A DNA stretch of 64,000 nucleotides, taken from positions 3,224,001 through 3,288,000 of the forward strand of contig NZ_CP107930.1 of assembly GCF_036021035.1 (NCBI RefSeq). The letters run 5' to 3'. The translations under genes were made by a program, and so were the position numbers. The DNA comes from Kineococcus sp. NBC_00420 (lineage in GTDB: Bacteria > Actinomycetota > Actinomycetes > Actinomycetales > Kineococcaceae). Shown here one piece after another: positions 34,869-43,254 of this stretch. Below the pieces are notes generated by a model. That model saw nothing but the letters and a program-made list of their open reading frames with translations, was not told the origin of the DNA and did no database searches. How positions within the stretch are numbered: position 1 is the first letter of the stretch; each line of letters opens with the position of its first letter.

Positions 34869-34898
34869 TTGACCCTCGTCGGGGCGCTCCGGCACGGT
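34869..34898 (+). promoter_or_regulatory. Candidate promoter of oxidoreductase operon
   Basis: -35 TTGACC (34869-34874), 18-nt spacer, -10-like CACGGT (34893-34898), 27 bp upstream of the ATG at 34925, which has a GAGGAG ribosome site. The -10 is weak. Confidence 0.45.
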
Positions 34899-34924
34899 GA
34901 CGCCACTCGACGAGGAGTCCAAGC

Positions 34925-36040
34925 ATGCCCCTTCCCCAGCACAGCAGAACCCGTTTCGCCGTCATCGGCGCGGGCGTCATCGCCCGTCAGCACGGCGCCG
35001 TCCTCGGCCAGCTGGCCGAGGAGGCCGAACTCGTCGCGGTGGTGGACCCGGTCGCGGAACGTGCCCAGGCCTTCGCCGCGGAGCACGGGGGTCAGGTCCA
35101 CGCCACGCTGGCGCAGGCCCTGGCGGGCGTGCCCTTCGACGTCGCGGTCGTCTGCACCCCGACCGGTACCCACGGCGAGCTGACCGTGCAGGCGCTGGAG
35201 GCCGGCAAGCACGTCGTGGTCGAGAAGCCGGCGGAGATCTCGCCCGAGCGGATCGAGCAGATGGTCCGGGCCCGCGACCGCGCCGGCACCCTGGTCTCGG
35301 TCATCTCCCAGCACCGCTTCGACCCGGCGGCGGAGATCGTCGTGGCCGCGGTGGCCCGCGGGGAGTTCGGCCGGCTGACCTCCGCGACCGCCTCGATCGA
35401 CTGGTGGCGCGGGCAGAGCTACTACGACTCCGGCGACTGGCGCGGCACGTGGGCGCTGGACGGCGGCGGGGCCCTCATGAACCAGGGCGTGCACACCGTC
35501 GACCTCCTGATCGCCACGATGGGCCGGCCGGTGGAGGTGTTCGGCTGGACGGCCGTCCGGGCCCACGAGCGCATCGAGGTCGAGGACGTCGCGACGGGTG
35601 TCGTGCGCTTCGAATCGGGGGCCATCGCGACCCTGCACGGTTCCACCGCCGTGTACCCGGGCCTGAGCACCCGGTTGCAGGTCCACGGCGACCGCGGCTC
35701 GGCCGTGATCGAGGACGACCGTCTCGTCTACTTCCACGCGACGCCGCCCGGTGGAGCACCGCAGGAGACGCTCATGGGCGCCCGCGGCACGGGCACCAAC
35801 CAGGTCGAGCGCTTCGGTGGACCGGAGGCGACCGCGCCGGTGACCAGCCTCCCCGGCCGGATGTCCGACGCGCACCTGGCCCAGTACCGCAACGTCCTGG
35901 CCGCCCTGCGGGGTGAGGCGGAACTGCGGGTCGGCCTGGAGGAGAACCGCCTCGCGGTCGCCGTGATCACCGGCCTCTACGAGTCCGCCCGGACGTCGCG
36001 TCCGGTGACGCTGGCCCCCTCCCTGCAGAGAACCCCCTGA
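34925..36040 (+). CDS. Gfo/Idh/MocA-family oxidoreductase
   Basis: A 371-residue NAD(P)-dependent dehydrogenase. FAVIGAGVIARQHGAVL is the Rossmann start, VVVEKPAEISPE holds the catalytic Lys, VISQHRFDPAAEIV follows, and GGGALMNQGVHTVDLLIATMG carries the His of the C-terminal domain. Substrates of this family are sugars, cyclitols or their acids. The gene directly downstream is an IolE-like isomerase, and a sugar ABC operon follows, so it probably belongs to the breakdown of an imported carbohydrate. Confidence 0.9.
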   Translation: MPLPQHSRTRFAVIGAGVIARQHGAVLGQLAEEAELVAVVDPVAERAQAFAAEHGGQVHATLAQALAGVPFDVAVVCTPTGTHGELTVQALEAGKHVVVEKPAEISPERIEQMVRARDRAGTLVSVISQHRFDPAAEIVVAAVARGEFGRLTSATASIDWWRGQSYYDSGDWRGTWALDGGGALMNQGVHTVDLLIATMGRPVEVFGWTAVRAHERIEVEDVATGVVRFESGAIATLHGSTAVYPGLSTRLQVHGDRGSAVIEDDRLVYFHATPPGGAPQETLMGARGTGTNQVERFGGPEATAPVTSLPGRMSDAHLAQYRNVLAALRGEAELRVGLEENRLAVAVITGLYESARTSRPVTLAPSLQRTP

Positions 36041-36068
36041 CCGTCAGATCGAACGAGGAGAGACGACG

Positions 36069-36956
36069 ATGACGTCTGGACGACCCGGCCGCAGGGTCGC
36101 GGCGAACCCCATCCCGTACTGGTCGCAGGCCGGGAAGACCCGGGAGGTCTTCGAGCAGGCCTTCCGCGACTTCCAGCAGATCGGTTTCACCGCGGTGAAG
36201 GCCGACCTCCCGGCCGGGATGAGCACGGGGGAGTACGCGGACTGGATCGCGGGTTTCGGGCTCAGTCCCTCGATCGGGCTCTTCAGCAGCGCGCTGGACG
36301 AGACCGTCGAGATGGCCGACGTGCTCGAGCAGGCCCGGCGCTTCGGCGCCGAACAGGCGGAACTCGGTCTCGACCGCACGATGCTCTCGTCGATGTCCCT
36401 GCCCGAACGCCTCGAGCGCCCGGCCGTCGGGGCCGGGTTCGACCAGGGCCGCCTCGACCGGGCGATCGAGAACGCCGGCCGGGTCTGCGCGGTGCTGATC
36501 ACCGAGGGGGTCCGGCCGCTGCACCACTCCCACGTCGGGGGTGTGTTCGAGACCGAACACGAGATCACCTCCCTGCTGGACGACCTCGGACCCGACCTCA
36601 TCGGTTTCGGGCCGGACACCGGGCACCTGCGGTGGGCGGGGATCGACCCCGTCGCCCTCGTCCGGCGCTACGCCGACCGCACCGGCGGGATCCACCTCAA
36701 GGACCTCTACCCCGACCACCTCGACGGGGCCGGCGGCGGTGGGACGTACCGCGAGAAGGCGAGCAGCGGGCGGTTGTGGGCGGAACCCGGACGGGGCGTG
36801 CTCGACCTCGGGGCGGTGCTCGACGCCCTCCCCGACGACTACGACGGGGACTACATGATCGAGGTCGACCACCCGAGCGTGGGTTCCCTCCACGAGTCCC
36901 ACCGGATCTCGTGGGAGTGGGCGCGGGACCACCTCGCCGCGGTGACCGTTCCGTGA
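36069..36956 (+). CDS. IolE-like sugar-phosphate isomerase/epimerase
   Basis: A 295-residue TIM-barrel protein of the xylose isomerase-like family from the ATG with a GAGGAG site. Metal ligands are seen in HHSHVGGVFET, GFGPDTGHLRWAG, GIHLKDLYPDHL and MIEVDHPS. The N-terminus VAANPIPYWSQAGK resembles inosose dehydratase (IolE, start ..NPI.W). It is 28 bp behind the oxidoreductase gene in the same operon. Dehydratase, isomerase or epimerase activity cannot be told apart here. Confidence 0.85.
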   Translation: MTSGRPGRRVAANPIPYWSQAGKTREVFEQAFRDFQQIGFTAVKADLPAGMSTGEYADWIAGFGLSPSIGLFSSALDETVEMADVLEQARRFGAEQAELGLDRTMLSSMSLPERLERPAVGAGFDQGRLDRAIENAGRVCAVLITEGVRPLHHSHVGGVFETEHEITSLLDDLGPDLIGFGPDTGHLRWAGIDPVALVRRYADRTGGIHLKDLYPDHLDGAGGGGTYREKASSGRLWAEPGRGVLDLGAVLDALPDDYDGDYMIEVDHPSVGSLHESHRISWEWARDHLAAVTVP

Positions 36957-37028
36957 CCTGAGGATCCCCGGATGCGTTGCGGCAGAGCATGACGCGCCTC
37001 GGGAAACCTTCCGTTGCGACCCCAGCCG

Positions 37029-37066
37029 TGCTAGCGTCGGAACGGCGATCGGGGTAAGCGTTTACC
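37029..37066 (+). promoter_or_regulatory. Extended -10 promoter and LacI operator of the third ABC operon
   Basis: TGCTAGCGT (37029-37037) is an extended -10 box. GGTAAGCGTTTACC (37053-37066), nearly symmetric with the central CG of LacI/CcpA-type operators, lies 15 bp downstream, around or just after the start of transcription. No LacI-family gene is in the window. Confidence 0.6.
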
Positions 37067-37175
37067 GCGGTGGCGCGGGTTCCCGGCGTGGGGGACCCGG
37101 CCCCGCAGGAACCCGGTGCTCGAACTCGGACTGTCCGGCCAACCCCCGTGCAGGTGACGTGGCAGGAGCTCAAAG

Positions 37176-38195
37176 GTGAGACAGAACTCTTCCGGTGAGA
37201 AGTCGTCGGTCGCGGCTGCGGCCGGGAACCTCTCCGTCGGCAGCGCCCCGGCGAAACCCCCGCGGCGCGGATCCCGTGCGCCGCGCGCTCCCCGGCGCCG
37301 CTGGTCGCGCGACAGGCTGCTCCTCGTCGCACTGGGTCTCCCCGGTGCGATCGCCCTGGTGGCGTTCCAGTACCTTCCCCTCCTGGGCAACGTCATCGCC
37401 TGGAAGGACTACCAGCCCTACCTGAGCATCTCCGAGTCGGACTGGGTCGGTTGGCAGAACTTCTCGTTCCTGTGGGACGGGAACCCTGCGTTCCGCAACG
37501 CCCTGTGGAACACGATCGTCCTCACGATCATCCAGACGGTGCTGGTCTTCCCGGTCCCCCTGGTGATCGCCCTGGTGCTGAACAGCCTCTCCGGGGAGCG
37601 CCTGAAGCGGATCCTGCAGTCGATCCTCTACCTGCCGCACTTCCTGTCCTGGGTGATCGTCGTCGCGCTGTTCCAGCAGATGCTGGGCAACGCGGGCATG
37701 CTGAACACCTTCCTCGTGCAGAACGACTTCCCGATCATCAACATCATCGGGGTTCCGGAGTTGTTCAAGGCGCTGGTCACCAGCCAGGTGATCTGGAAGG
37801 ACGCCGGCTGGGGAACCATCATCTTCCTCGCCGCGATCTCCCGCGTCGACCAGGAGCAGTACGAGGCGGCCGCGGTGGACGGTGCGAACGCACGACAACG
37901 CCTCTGGTACATCACGTTGCCGGCCCTCAAGGGGCTGATCATCCTGCTGCTCATCCTCCGCCTGGGCAGCAGCCTCTCGGTGGGGTTCGAGCAGATCATC
38001 CTGCAGCAGGGACCGGTCGGTCTGCAGGCCAGTGAGGTCCTGGACACCTGGGTCTACAACAACGGCATCCTCGGCGGTGAGTGGGGAACCTCGGCGGCCG
38101 CAGGCCTGATCAAGGGCCTGGTCGGAGTCCTCCTCGTCGTCGGCGCGAACAAGTTGGCTCACCTCTTCGGTGAGAGAGGGGTGTACGAGAAGTGA
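37176..38195 (+). CDS. ABC oligosaccharide transporter permease (LplB/YtcP-like)
   Basis: A 339-residue permease from the GTG at 37176 behind CAGGAGCTCAAAG. A ~45-residue basic N-terminus precedes six helices. The EAA loop is YEAAAVDGANARQRLWYITLP. LGNVIAWKDYQPYLSI and QEQYEAAAVDGA are typical of the LplB subgroup, which imports complex or rhamnogalacturonan-type oligosaccharides. It overlaps the next permease start. Specificity is unproven. Confidence 0.87.
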   Translation: MRQNSSGEKSSVAAAAGNLSVGSAPAKPPRRGSRAPRAPRRRWSRDRLLLVALGLPGAIALVAFQYLPLLGNVIAWKDYQPYLSISESDWVGWQNFSFLWDGNPAFRNALWNTIVLTIIQTVLVFPVPLVIALVLNSLSGERLKRILQSILYLPHFLSWVIVVALFQQMLGNAGMLNTFLVQNDFPIINIIGVPELFKALVTSQVIWKDAGWGTIIFLAAISRVDQEQYEAAAVDGANARQRLWYITLPALKGLIILLLILRLGSSLSVGFEQIILQQGPVGLQASEVLDTWVYNNGILGGEWGTSAAAGLIKGLVGVLLVVGANKLAHLFGERGVYEK

Positions 38196-39136
38196 CCACC
38201 GTCGAGAACGCGACCATCGGTGACGACACCGTCCCGTCGTTCCGCAAGGACGGCAAGCGGCCTCCGTGGATGGAGAAGCCGAGCGTCGCCACCCAGGCCC
38301 TGAAGTTCGTCTTCCTGGCCATCTCGGTGGCGCTGGTCGTCATCCCCTTCTGGACGGTGATCGCCACGTCCCTGGCCGACCAGAAGACCATCAACGACTC
38401 CGGTGGCGGGATGGTCCTGTGGCCCGGGAGCGGGATCAGCTTCGACGCCTACACCACCGTGCTCCAAGGGGGCGTGGTCACCCGCGCGGTCCTCATCTCC
38501 ATCGGGGTCACCGTGGTCGGGACGTTCCTGTCGCTGGCCGCGACCGCGGGTCTCGCCTACTGGCTGTCCCGGCCGGGTGCCCTGGGCGCCAAACCGGTGC
38601 TCATGCTGGTGCTGGGCGCGATCCTCTTCGCCCCGGGGCTCATCCCGAGCTACCTGGTGGTCAAGGAGTTCCACCTGCTGGACTCCCTGTGGTCGCTGGT
38701 CCTTCCGGTGCTCGTCAACGCCTTCAACGTCATCGTCATGCGCGCGTTCTTCCAGGAACTGCCCAAGGAGCTCTTCGAGTCGGCCGCCATCGACGGGGTC
38801 GGAGCCGCGACGGTCCTGCTGCGCATCGTGCTGCCGCTGTCCAAGGCGGTGCTGGCCGTCATCGGGCTCTTCTACGCGGTCGCCTACTGGAACGCGTTCT
38901 TCAACGCCCTGCTCTACATCCAGTCCAGCGAGAAGTGGCCGATGGCCCTGGTGCTGCGGACCTACGTGGTCAACCAGACGACGATCGGCGGCGACGCCGC
39001 AGGCGAGGCCCTGCCCCCGCAGCTGCCGCTGCAGATGGCCATCCTGGTGATGGCCATCGTGCCGATCCTGCTGGTCTACCCCTTCATCCAGAGGCACTTC
39101 GCCAAGGGCGTCCTGATCGGCGCAGTCAAGGGCTGA
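38192..39136 (+). CDS. ABC oligosaccharide transporter permease (LplC/YtcP-like)
   Basis: A 314-residue permease from the GTG in a GTGA overlap. Six helices; the EAA loop is FESAAIDGVGAATVLLRIVLP. The C-terminus YPFIQRHFAKGVLIGAVKG is the usual end of this subgroup. It pairs with the preceding permease and the large binding protein that follows. Confidence 0.88.
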   Translation: MTTVENATIGDDTVPSFRKDGKRPPWMEKPSVATQALKFVFLAISVALVVIPFWTVIATSLADQKTINDSGGGMVLWPGSGISFDAYTTVLQGGVVTRAVLISIGVTVVGTFLSLAATAGLAYWLSRPGALGAKPVLMLVLGAILFAPGLIPSYLVVKEFHLLDSLWSLVLPVLVNAFNVIVMRAFFQELPKELFESAAIDGVGAATVLLRIVLPLSKAVLAVIGLFYAVAYWNAFFNALLYIQSSEKWPMALVLRTYVVNQTTIGGDAAGEALPPQLPLQMAILVMAIVPILLVYPFIQRHFAKGVLIGAVKG

Positions 39137-39185
39137 ACCGCCCGCCGCACGACTCACGATCAACCCACCGGGTCGAGGAGGATCC

Positions 39186-40865
39186 ATGTCAGAGAGCGCT
39201 TTCAGTCGACGCAGTCTGCTCGCAGGGGCAGGAGGTGGTGCGGGTCTGCTCGCGACGGGCGGCCTGTCCGCCTGCTCCAGCGGGAACGACAGCGGTGGTT
39301 CGGGGGGAGACAGCGGGAAGAACACCGCCGTCCTGCCGACCTACGTGCCCTACACCGGGGTGACCCCGGACCTCCCGGGCACCGAGCAGGGCGTGGACCC
39401 CGCCTTCCGGAACTTCCCCGCCGAGAACCCCACCTCGGTCGAGGAGGTCCCCGGTCACGGGGAGACGGTGACCGGGATGGCCAACATCTACTTCGCCGTC
39501 CCGCCGGGCGTCGGGGACAACACCTACTGGCAGGGCCTGAACGACCGGCTCGGCGTCGACCTCCAGCTGCAGATGGTCAGCAACGCCGACTACCTGCAGA
39601 AGTTCCCCACCGTCATCGCCGGCAACGAGCTCCCGGACATGCTCCAGATCCCCGGCCCCGTCACCGGCAGCACCTTCCCGGTGCCCAACCTGCCGCAGCT
39701 GCTCGAGAAGCGCTTCACCGACCTGAGTGAGCACCTCTCCGGTGACGCGGTCAAGGAGTACCCCAACCTCGCCAACATCCCCACCCGCACCTGGAAGGCG
39801 ACGGTCTACAACAACGGGATCTACGGCATCCCCATCGCCCGCGGGGCCATCGGCAACTACCACTTCATCCGTCAGGACCTGTTCGAGGCCGCCGGGGTCT
39901 CGCCCGAGCCGAAGAGCTACGACGAACTCGTCGAGACGACCAAGGCGCTGACCGACCCCAAGCAGCGGCGGTGGGCCTTCAGCCTCTTCAACCAGCCCCG
40001 CCAGCTGCTCGGGCGGATGAACGGCGAGCCGAACGTCTGGGCGGAGGAGGGGGGCAAGCTCACCCACGTCTACGAGACCGACCAGTACGCCCAGACCGTC
40101 ACCGACCTGATCGCCATGTGGAAGTCGGGCGTGATGCACCCGGACTCCTTCGACACGGCCCAGCCGTTCAAGCAGTTGTTCAACGCCGGGACTTGCGCCA
40201 TCAACGCCGCCGACGGCTACCCGGGGTGGATCCAGTACCAGCTCGACAACGCCTCGAACCCGAACTTCAAGCTCGGGTTGATGCCCGTCCACCTGCGTGA
40301 CGGGAGTGGACTGGCGCACTGGGCCTACGGCAACGGGTACTTCTCGATGACCATGCTCAAGCAGCAGGACGACCCGGAGAAGATCAAGACGGTCCTGCGG
40401 GTGCTGAACTGGCTGGCCGCACCGTTCGGCACGGAGGAGTACAAGTACCGCCTCTTCGGCCAGGAGGGCGTCGACCACACGCTGGACCCGGGGGGAAACC
40501 CGGTGCTCACCCCGACCGGGACCAAGGACACGGTCCTGCCCATCCGCTACCTGGCCGACAGCCCGTACAACATCTACGTCCCCGGTCGTCCCCAGGACGC
40601 CGACACCCAGCACGAGTACCAGTCGCTGGAGATCCCCACCGGCATCGCCAACCCGGTGATCGGGCTGTACTCCAACGCCGCCTCGACCGACAACGCCACG
40701 GCCGACAAGACCTTCACCGACGGCGTCAACGACGTCGTCCAGGAGCGTCGTCCGTTCGCCGACCTCAAGACCCTGGTCTCGACGTGGAAGAACTCGGTGG
40801 GGGACAAGATGCGCACCGAGTACCAGGACGCGCTGCAGAAGGCGGGGGCGATCGCCACGAGCTGA
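39186..40865 (+). CDS. ABC transporter solute-binding lipoprotein (LplA-like, large)
   Basis: A 559-residue binding protein from the ATG with a GAGGAGG site. The leader has a twin-arginine motif (SRRSLLAGAGGGAG) and a lipobox (LSAC) near residue 30. At ~530 mature residues it is longer than ordinary sugar-binding proteins (about 400) and matches the LplA class, with PIARGAIGNYHFIRQDLFE and INAADGYPGWIQYQL. It should bind a larger glycan fragment. Last gene of the operon, followed by a 16-bp-stem terminator. Confidence 0.88.
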   Translation: MSESAFSRRSLLAGAGGGAGLLATGGLSACSSGNDSGGSGGDSGKNTAVLPTYVPYTGVTPDLPGTEQGVDPAFRNFPAENPTSVEEVPGHGETVTGMANIYFAVPPGVGDNTYWQGLNDRLGVDLQLQMVSNADYLQKFPTVIAGNELPDMLQIPGPVTGSTFPVPNLPQLLEKRFTDLSEHLSGDAVKEYPNLANIPTRTWKATVYNNGIYGIPIARGAIGNYHFIRQDLFEAAGVSPEPKSYDELVETTKALTDPKQRRWAFSLFNQPRQLLGRMNGEPNVWAEEGGKLTHVYETDQYAQTVTDLIAMWKSGVMHPDSFDTAQPFKQLFNAGTCAINAADGYPGWIQYQLDNASNPNFKLGLMPVHLRDGSGLAHWAYGNGYFSMTMLKQQDDPEKIKTVLRVLNWLAAPFGTEEYKYRLFGQEGVDHTLDPGGNPVLTPTGTKDTVLPIRYLADSPYNIYVPGRPQDADTQHEYQSLEIPTGIANPVIGLYSNAASTDNATADKTFTDGVNDVVQERRPFADLKTLVSTWKNSVGDKMRTEYQDALQKAGAIATS

Positions 40866-40872
40866 TCCGGCA

Positions 40873-40922
40873 CCCCCGATCCGTGATCCCGCTGGGTTTC
40901 CCGCGAGATCACGGGTCGGGGG
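40873..40922 (+). terminator. Terminator after third ABC operon
   Basis: Arms 40873-40888 and 40907-40922 pair over 16 bp with one G-U, enclosing an 18-nt loop, beginning 8 bp after the binding-protein stop. Confidence 0.7.
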
Positions 40923-40971
40923 TTCGGGGTGGGGTGGTCGGGGCCCTTCCACCGTCGGCGAACGGGGGAAG

Positions 40972-40988
40972 TGAGTCGAGGGGACTCA
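40972..40988 (+). promoter_or_regulatory. HAIR-like operator of hsp20
   Basis: TGAGT-N7-ACTCA matches the core of the HspR inverted repeat HAIR (CTTGAGT-N7-ACTCAAG), missing only the outer bases. It is 58 bp upstream of the hsp20 ATG. A second overlapping repeat, CGAGGG..CCCTCG (about 40977-41003), could form a 5' hairpin. Confidence 0.6.
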
Positions 40989-41046
40989 GGTTGTGTCCCT
41001 CGAAGGCGCTCACCCCGAGCGTCGGGAACGTCCGAGGAGGACACTC

Positions 41047-41475
41047 ATGAACACGCTGTCCGTGTGGCGCCGCAGCCCCTTCGAGACCCAGGCCCAGTTC
41101 GACGCGCTGGTCCGCAACAGCTTCGGGACCCCCACCGGGTTCGTCCCGGCCGTCGAGGTCGGCCGCGACGGGGACGACGCCGTCGTGAAGCTGGAACTCC
41201 CCGGCATCGCCGAGGAGAACCTCCTGGAGGACGTCACCGTCGAGGTCGAGAAGGGCGAGCTCGTCGTCCGCGGTGAACGCAAGGACCCCCGCGAGGAATC
41301 CGCGCGCCGCCGCACCGAGATCCGCTACGGCACCTTCCGCCGCAGCTTCACGCTGCCGGCCTCCGTCACCGCGGAGTCGATCAGCGCGAGCTACGACGCG
41401 GGTGTCCTGACCGTCCGCGTCGCCGGGGCGCACACCACCGCGCAGCCGACCCGGATCGAGATCACCACCGTCTGA
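41047..41475 (+). CDS. hsp20: Small heat shock protein, Hsp20/alpha-crystallin family
   Basis: A 142-residue ATP-independent holdase chaperone. The ATG at 41047 has a GAGGAGGA site; an upstream start would cover the operator region. The alpha-crystallin domain spans ~35-135: VPAVEVGRDGDDAVVKLELPG, then VEVEKGELVVRGERK, FRRSFTLPASV and the closing Gly-Val-Leu in YDAGVLTVRVAG. The HAIR-like repeat upstream suggests repression by HspR and induction by heat. Confidence 0.93.
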   Translation: MNTLSVWRRSPFETQAQFDALVRNSFGTPTGFVPAVEVGRDGDDAVVKLELPGIAEENLLEDVTVEVEKGELVVRGERKDPREESARRRTEIRYGTFRRSFTLPASVTAESISASYDAGVLTVRVAGAHTTAQPTRIEITTV

Positions 41476-41481
41476 GCCGAC

Positions 41482-41511
41482 GCGCGCTGACGACCACCAC
41501 CGTCAGCGCGC
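41482..41511. terminator. Bidirectional hairpin between hsp20 and GH15 gene
   Basis: GCGCGCTGACG (41482-41492) and CGTCAGCGCGC (41501-41511) pair perfectly around an 8-nt loop. The right arm includes the stop codon of the minus-strand GH15 gene (41503-41505). Confidence 0.75.
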
Positions 41512-43254
41512 CAGTCGGAGGGAACTCGAGAGCAGTGCGGCGTGCACGAACGCCTGGGGGAAGTTCCCGCGCAGCTGGCGTTCGCGCACGTCCCACTCCT
41601 CGCTCAGCAACGCCGCCGGACCGCACGCGGCCCGGTTGCGCTCGAAGAAGCGGAACGCGTCGACCTCCTGGCCGTCGGCGTGCAGGGCCTCGGCGACGAC
41701 GAAGCCGCAGAGCAGGAACGCCCCCTCGGTGGTGCCCAGCGGCATCGAGTCGGGGGAGTAGCGGTAGACGTGGTGGTCCTCGACGAGGTCGCGCCGCACC
41801 GCCGCGAGCGTCGCCCGCGACCGCGGGTCCTCCACCGCCAGGGCGCCGTGCAGGACGGGACGCAGCAACGCCGCGTCGACCCCGGGCTGGGTCGGGCTGC
41901 GCTGCCACCGGCCCTCGTCGGGGTGCAGGCAGTCCCGCGAGGTCCGCGCGAGGATCGTGTCCGCGAGCGCCGCGTAGCGCGCCGCCTCGCCGGGCGAGGA
42001 CACCGCCGCGATGCACTTCAACCCGGCGACGCACTCCAGCCGGGAGTGCGTCCACCAGTCGTCCTCGATCTCCCAGATCCCGGCGTCGGGTTCCTCCCAG
42101 CGCTTCTCGATCGCGGAGACCGCGACGCCCACGGCGCGCCGGCCGTCGGTGTCCAGGACGTCGAAGCGCGCGGCGGAGGCCAGCAGTTGCAGCACCTCGC
42201 CGAACGCGTCGAGCTGGAACTGCCCGCGGACGTGGTTGCCCGCGATGTCCCACCCACCGGGGTAGCCGGGGACACCGGTGTGCCGTTCGTCGGGGACGGG
42301 AGCCCCCAGCACGGTGTAGGCGGGCACCAGGTCCGGCCCGTCGGCCAGGACCCGTCGGACCACGAAGTCCACGAGCGTCCGGTACAGCTCGCTCGGTTCC
42401 CCGCACTCGGCGAGGGCGAGCCCCGCGTAGCACTGGTCGCGGATCCAGGCGTAGCGGTAGTCGTAGCTGCGGCCCTTGTCGGCGTGCTCGGGCAGCGACA
42501 TCGTCGCGGCGGCGACCATCCCGCCCGAGTCCGAGGTCAGCCCACGGATCAGCGCGAAGGAGTGCCGGGCCTCCTCGGGTGCGACCGAGTGCGGGATGTC
42601 GGGCACCGCCGACCTCCAGGTGTGCTCGGTGGAGGTCCAGGAGTGCACCGGGTCCGGGGGTTCCTCGCGCAGGCGGGTCCCGACCTCCAGCACGAGGTGG
42701 TGGGAGGTGCCGGCCGGGACGCGCAGGTGCGCCCGCAGCATCCCGTCCTCGACGTCGGCGGAACCCAGCCCGCTCAGCCGCACGTGCAGGTCGCCGGACC
42801 GGGCGCTCCAGCGGCCGGAGTCGTCGCGGCGCAGGTTGCGCAGCGCCTTGGACCCGAACTCGGCCCGCAGGTCGAAGAGGACGTCGACCTCGCCGTCACC
42901 CTCGACGGCGACCACCTCGCGCAGCAGGACCGCGCAGTGGGGGTCGCTGGGCATCGACATGGCGTCGCGGCAGTCGATCGTGCCGTCGCCGCGCGAGGTC
43001 CAGTGGTGGCGGAACACCAGCGTCGCCGGTTCGTAGTGACCGCCCCAGACGAAGGGGTGCGACGGGGTGACGGAGAACGCGCCCCGGCCACCGAGCAGGG
43101 CGGCGAAGACGGCGTCGTCGTGCCAGTTCGGGGCGCACATCCACACGACGTCACCCCGTGGGCCGACGACCGCGCCGCGGGCGCCGTCGGCGACGACGGC
43201 GTAGTCGCGCAGGACGTGCGGCGGGAACTGCTTCGTGAACTCGTCGGGCGTCAC
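41503..43254 (-). CDS. Glycoside hydrolase family 15 protein (glucoamylase/trehalase-like)
   Basis: A 583-residue cytoplasmic protein (no signal) from the GTG at 43254. The N-terminal ~220 residues are the beta-sandwich of bacterial GH15 proteins. The catalytic (alpha/alpha)6 barrel has SYDYRYAWIRDQCYAGLAL, VPAYTVLG, WEIEDDWWTHSRLECVAGLKC and TTEGAFLLCGFVVAEAL. Members hydrolyse alpha-glucans or, in mycobacteria, trehalose. The start overlaps the stop of the quinone oxidoreductase gene, so they are coupled. The substrate is not resolved. Confidence 0.9.
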   Translation of the reverse strand: MTPDEFTKQFPPHVLRDYAVVADGARGAVVGPRGDVVWMCAPNWHDDAVFAALLGGRGAFSVTPSHPFVWGGHYEPATLVFRHHWTSRGDGTIDCRDAMSMPSDPHCAVLLREVVAVEGDGEVDVLFDLRAEFGSKALRNLRRDDSGRWSARSGDLHVRLSGLGSADVEDGMLRAHLRVPAGTSHHLVLEVGTRLREEPPDPVHSWTSTEHTWRSAVPDIPHSVAPEEARHSFALIRGLTSDSGGMVAAATMSLPEHADKGRSYDYRYAWIRDQCYAGLALAECGEPSELYRTLVDFVVRRVLADGPDLVPAYTVLGAPVPDERHTGVPGYPGGWDIAGNHVRGQFQLDAFGEVLQLLASAARFDVLDTDGRRAVGVAVSAIEKRWEEPDAGIWEIEDDWWTHSRLECVAGLKCIAAVSSPGEAARYAALADTILARTSRDCLHPDEGRWQRSPTQPGVDAALLRPVLHGALAVEDPRSRATLAAVRRDLVEDHHVYRYSPDSMPLGTTEGAFLLCGFVVAEALHADGQEVDAFRFFERNRAACGPAALLSEEWDVRERQLRGNFPQAFVHAALLSSSLRLAR

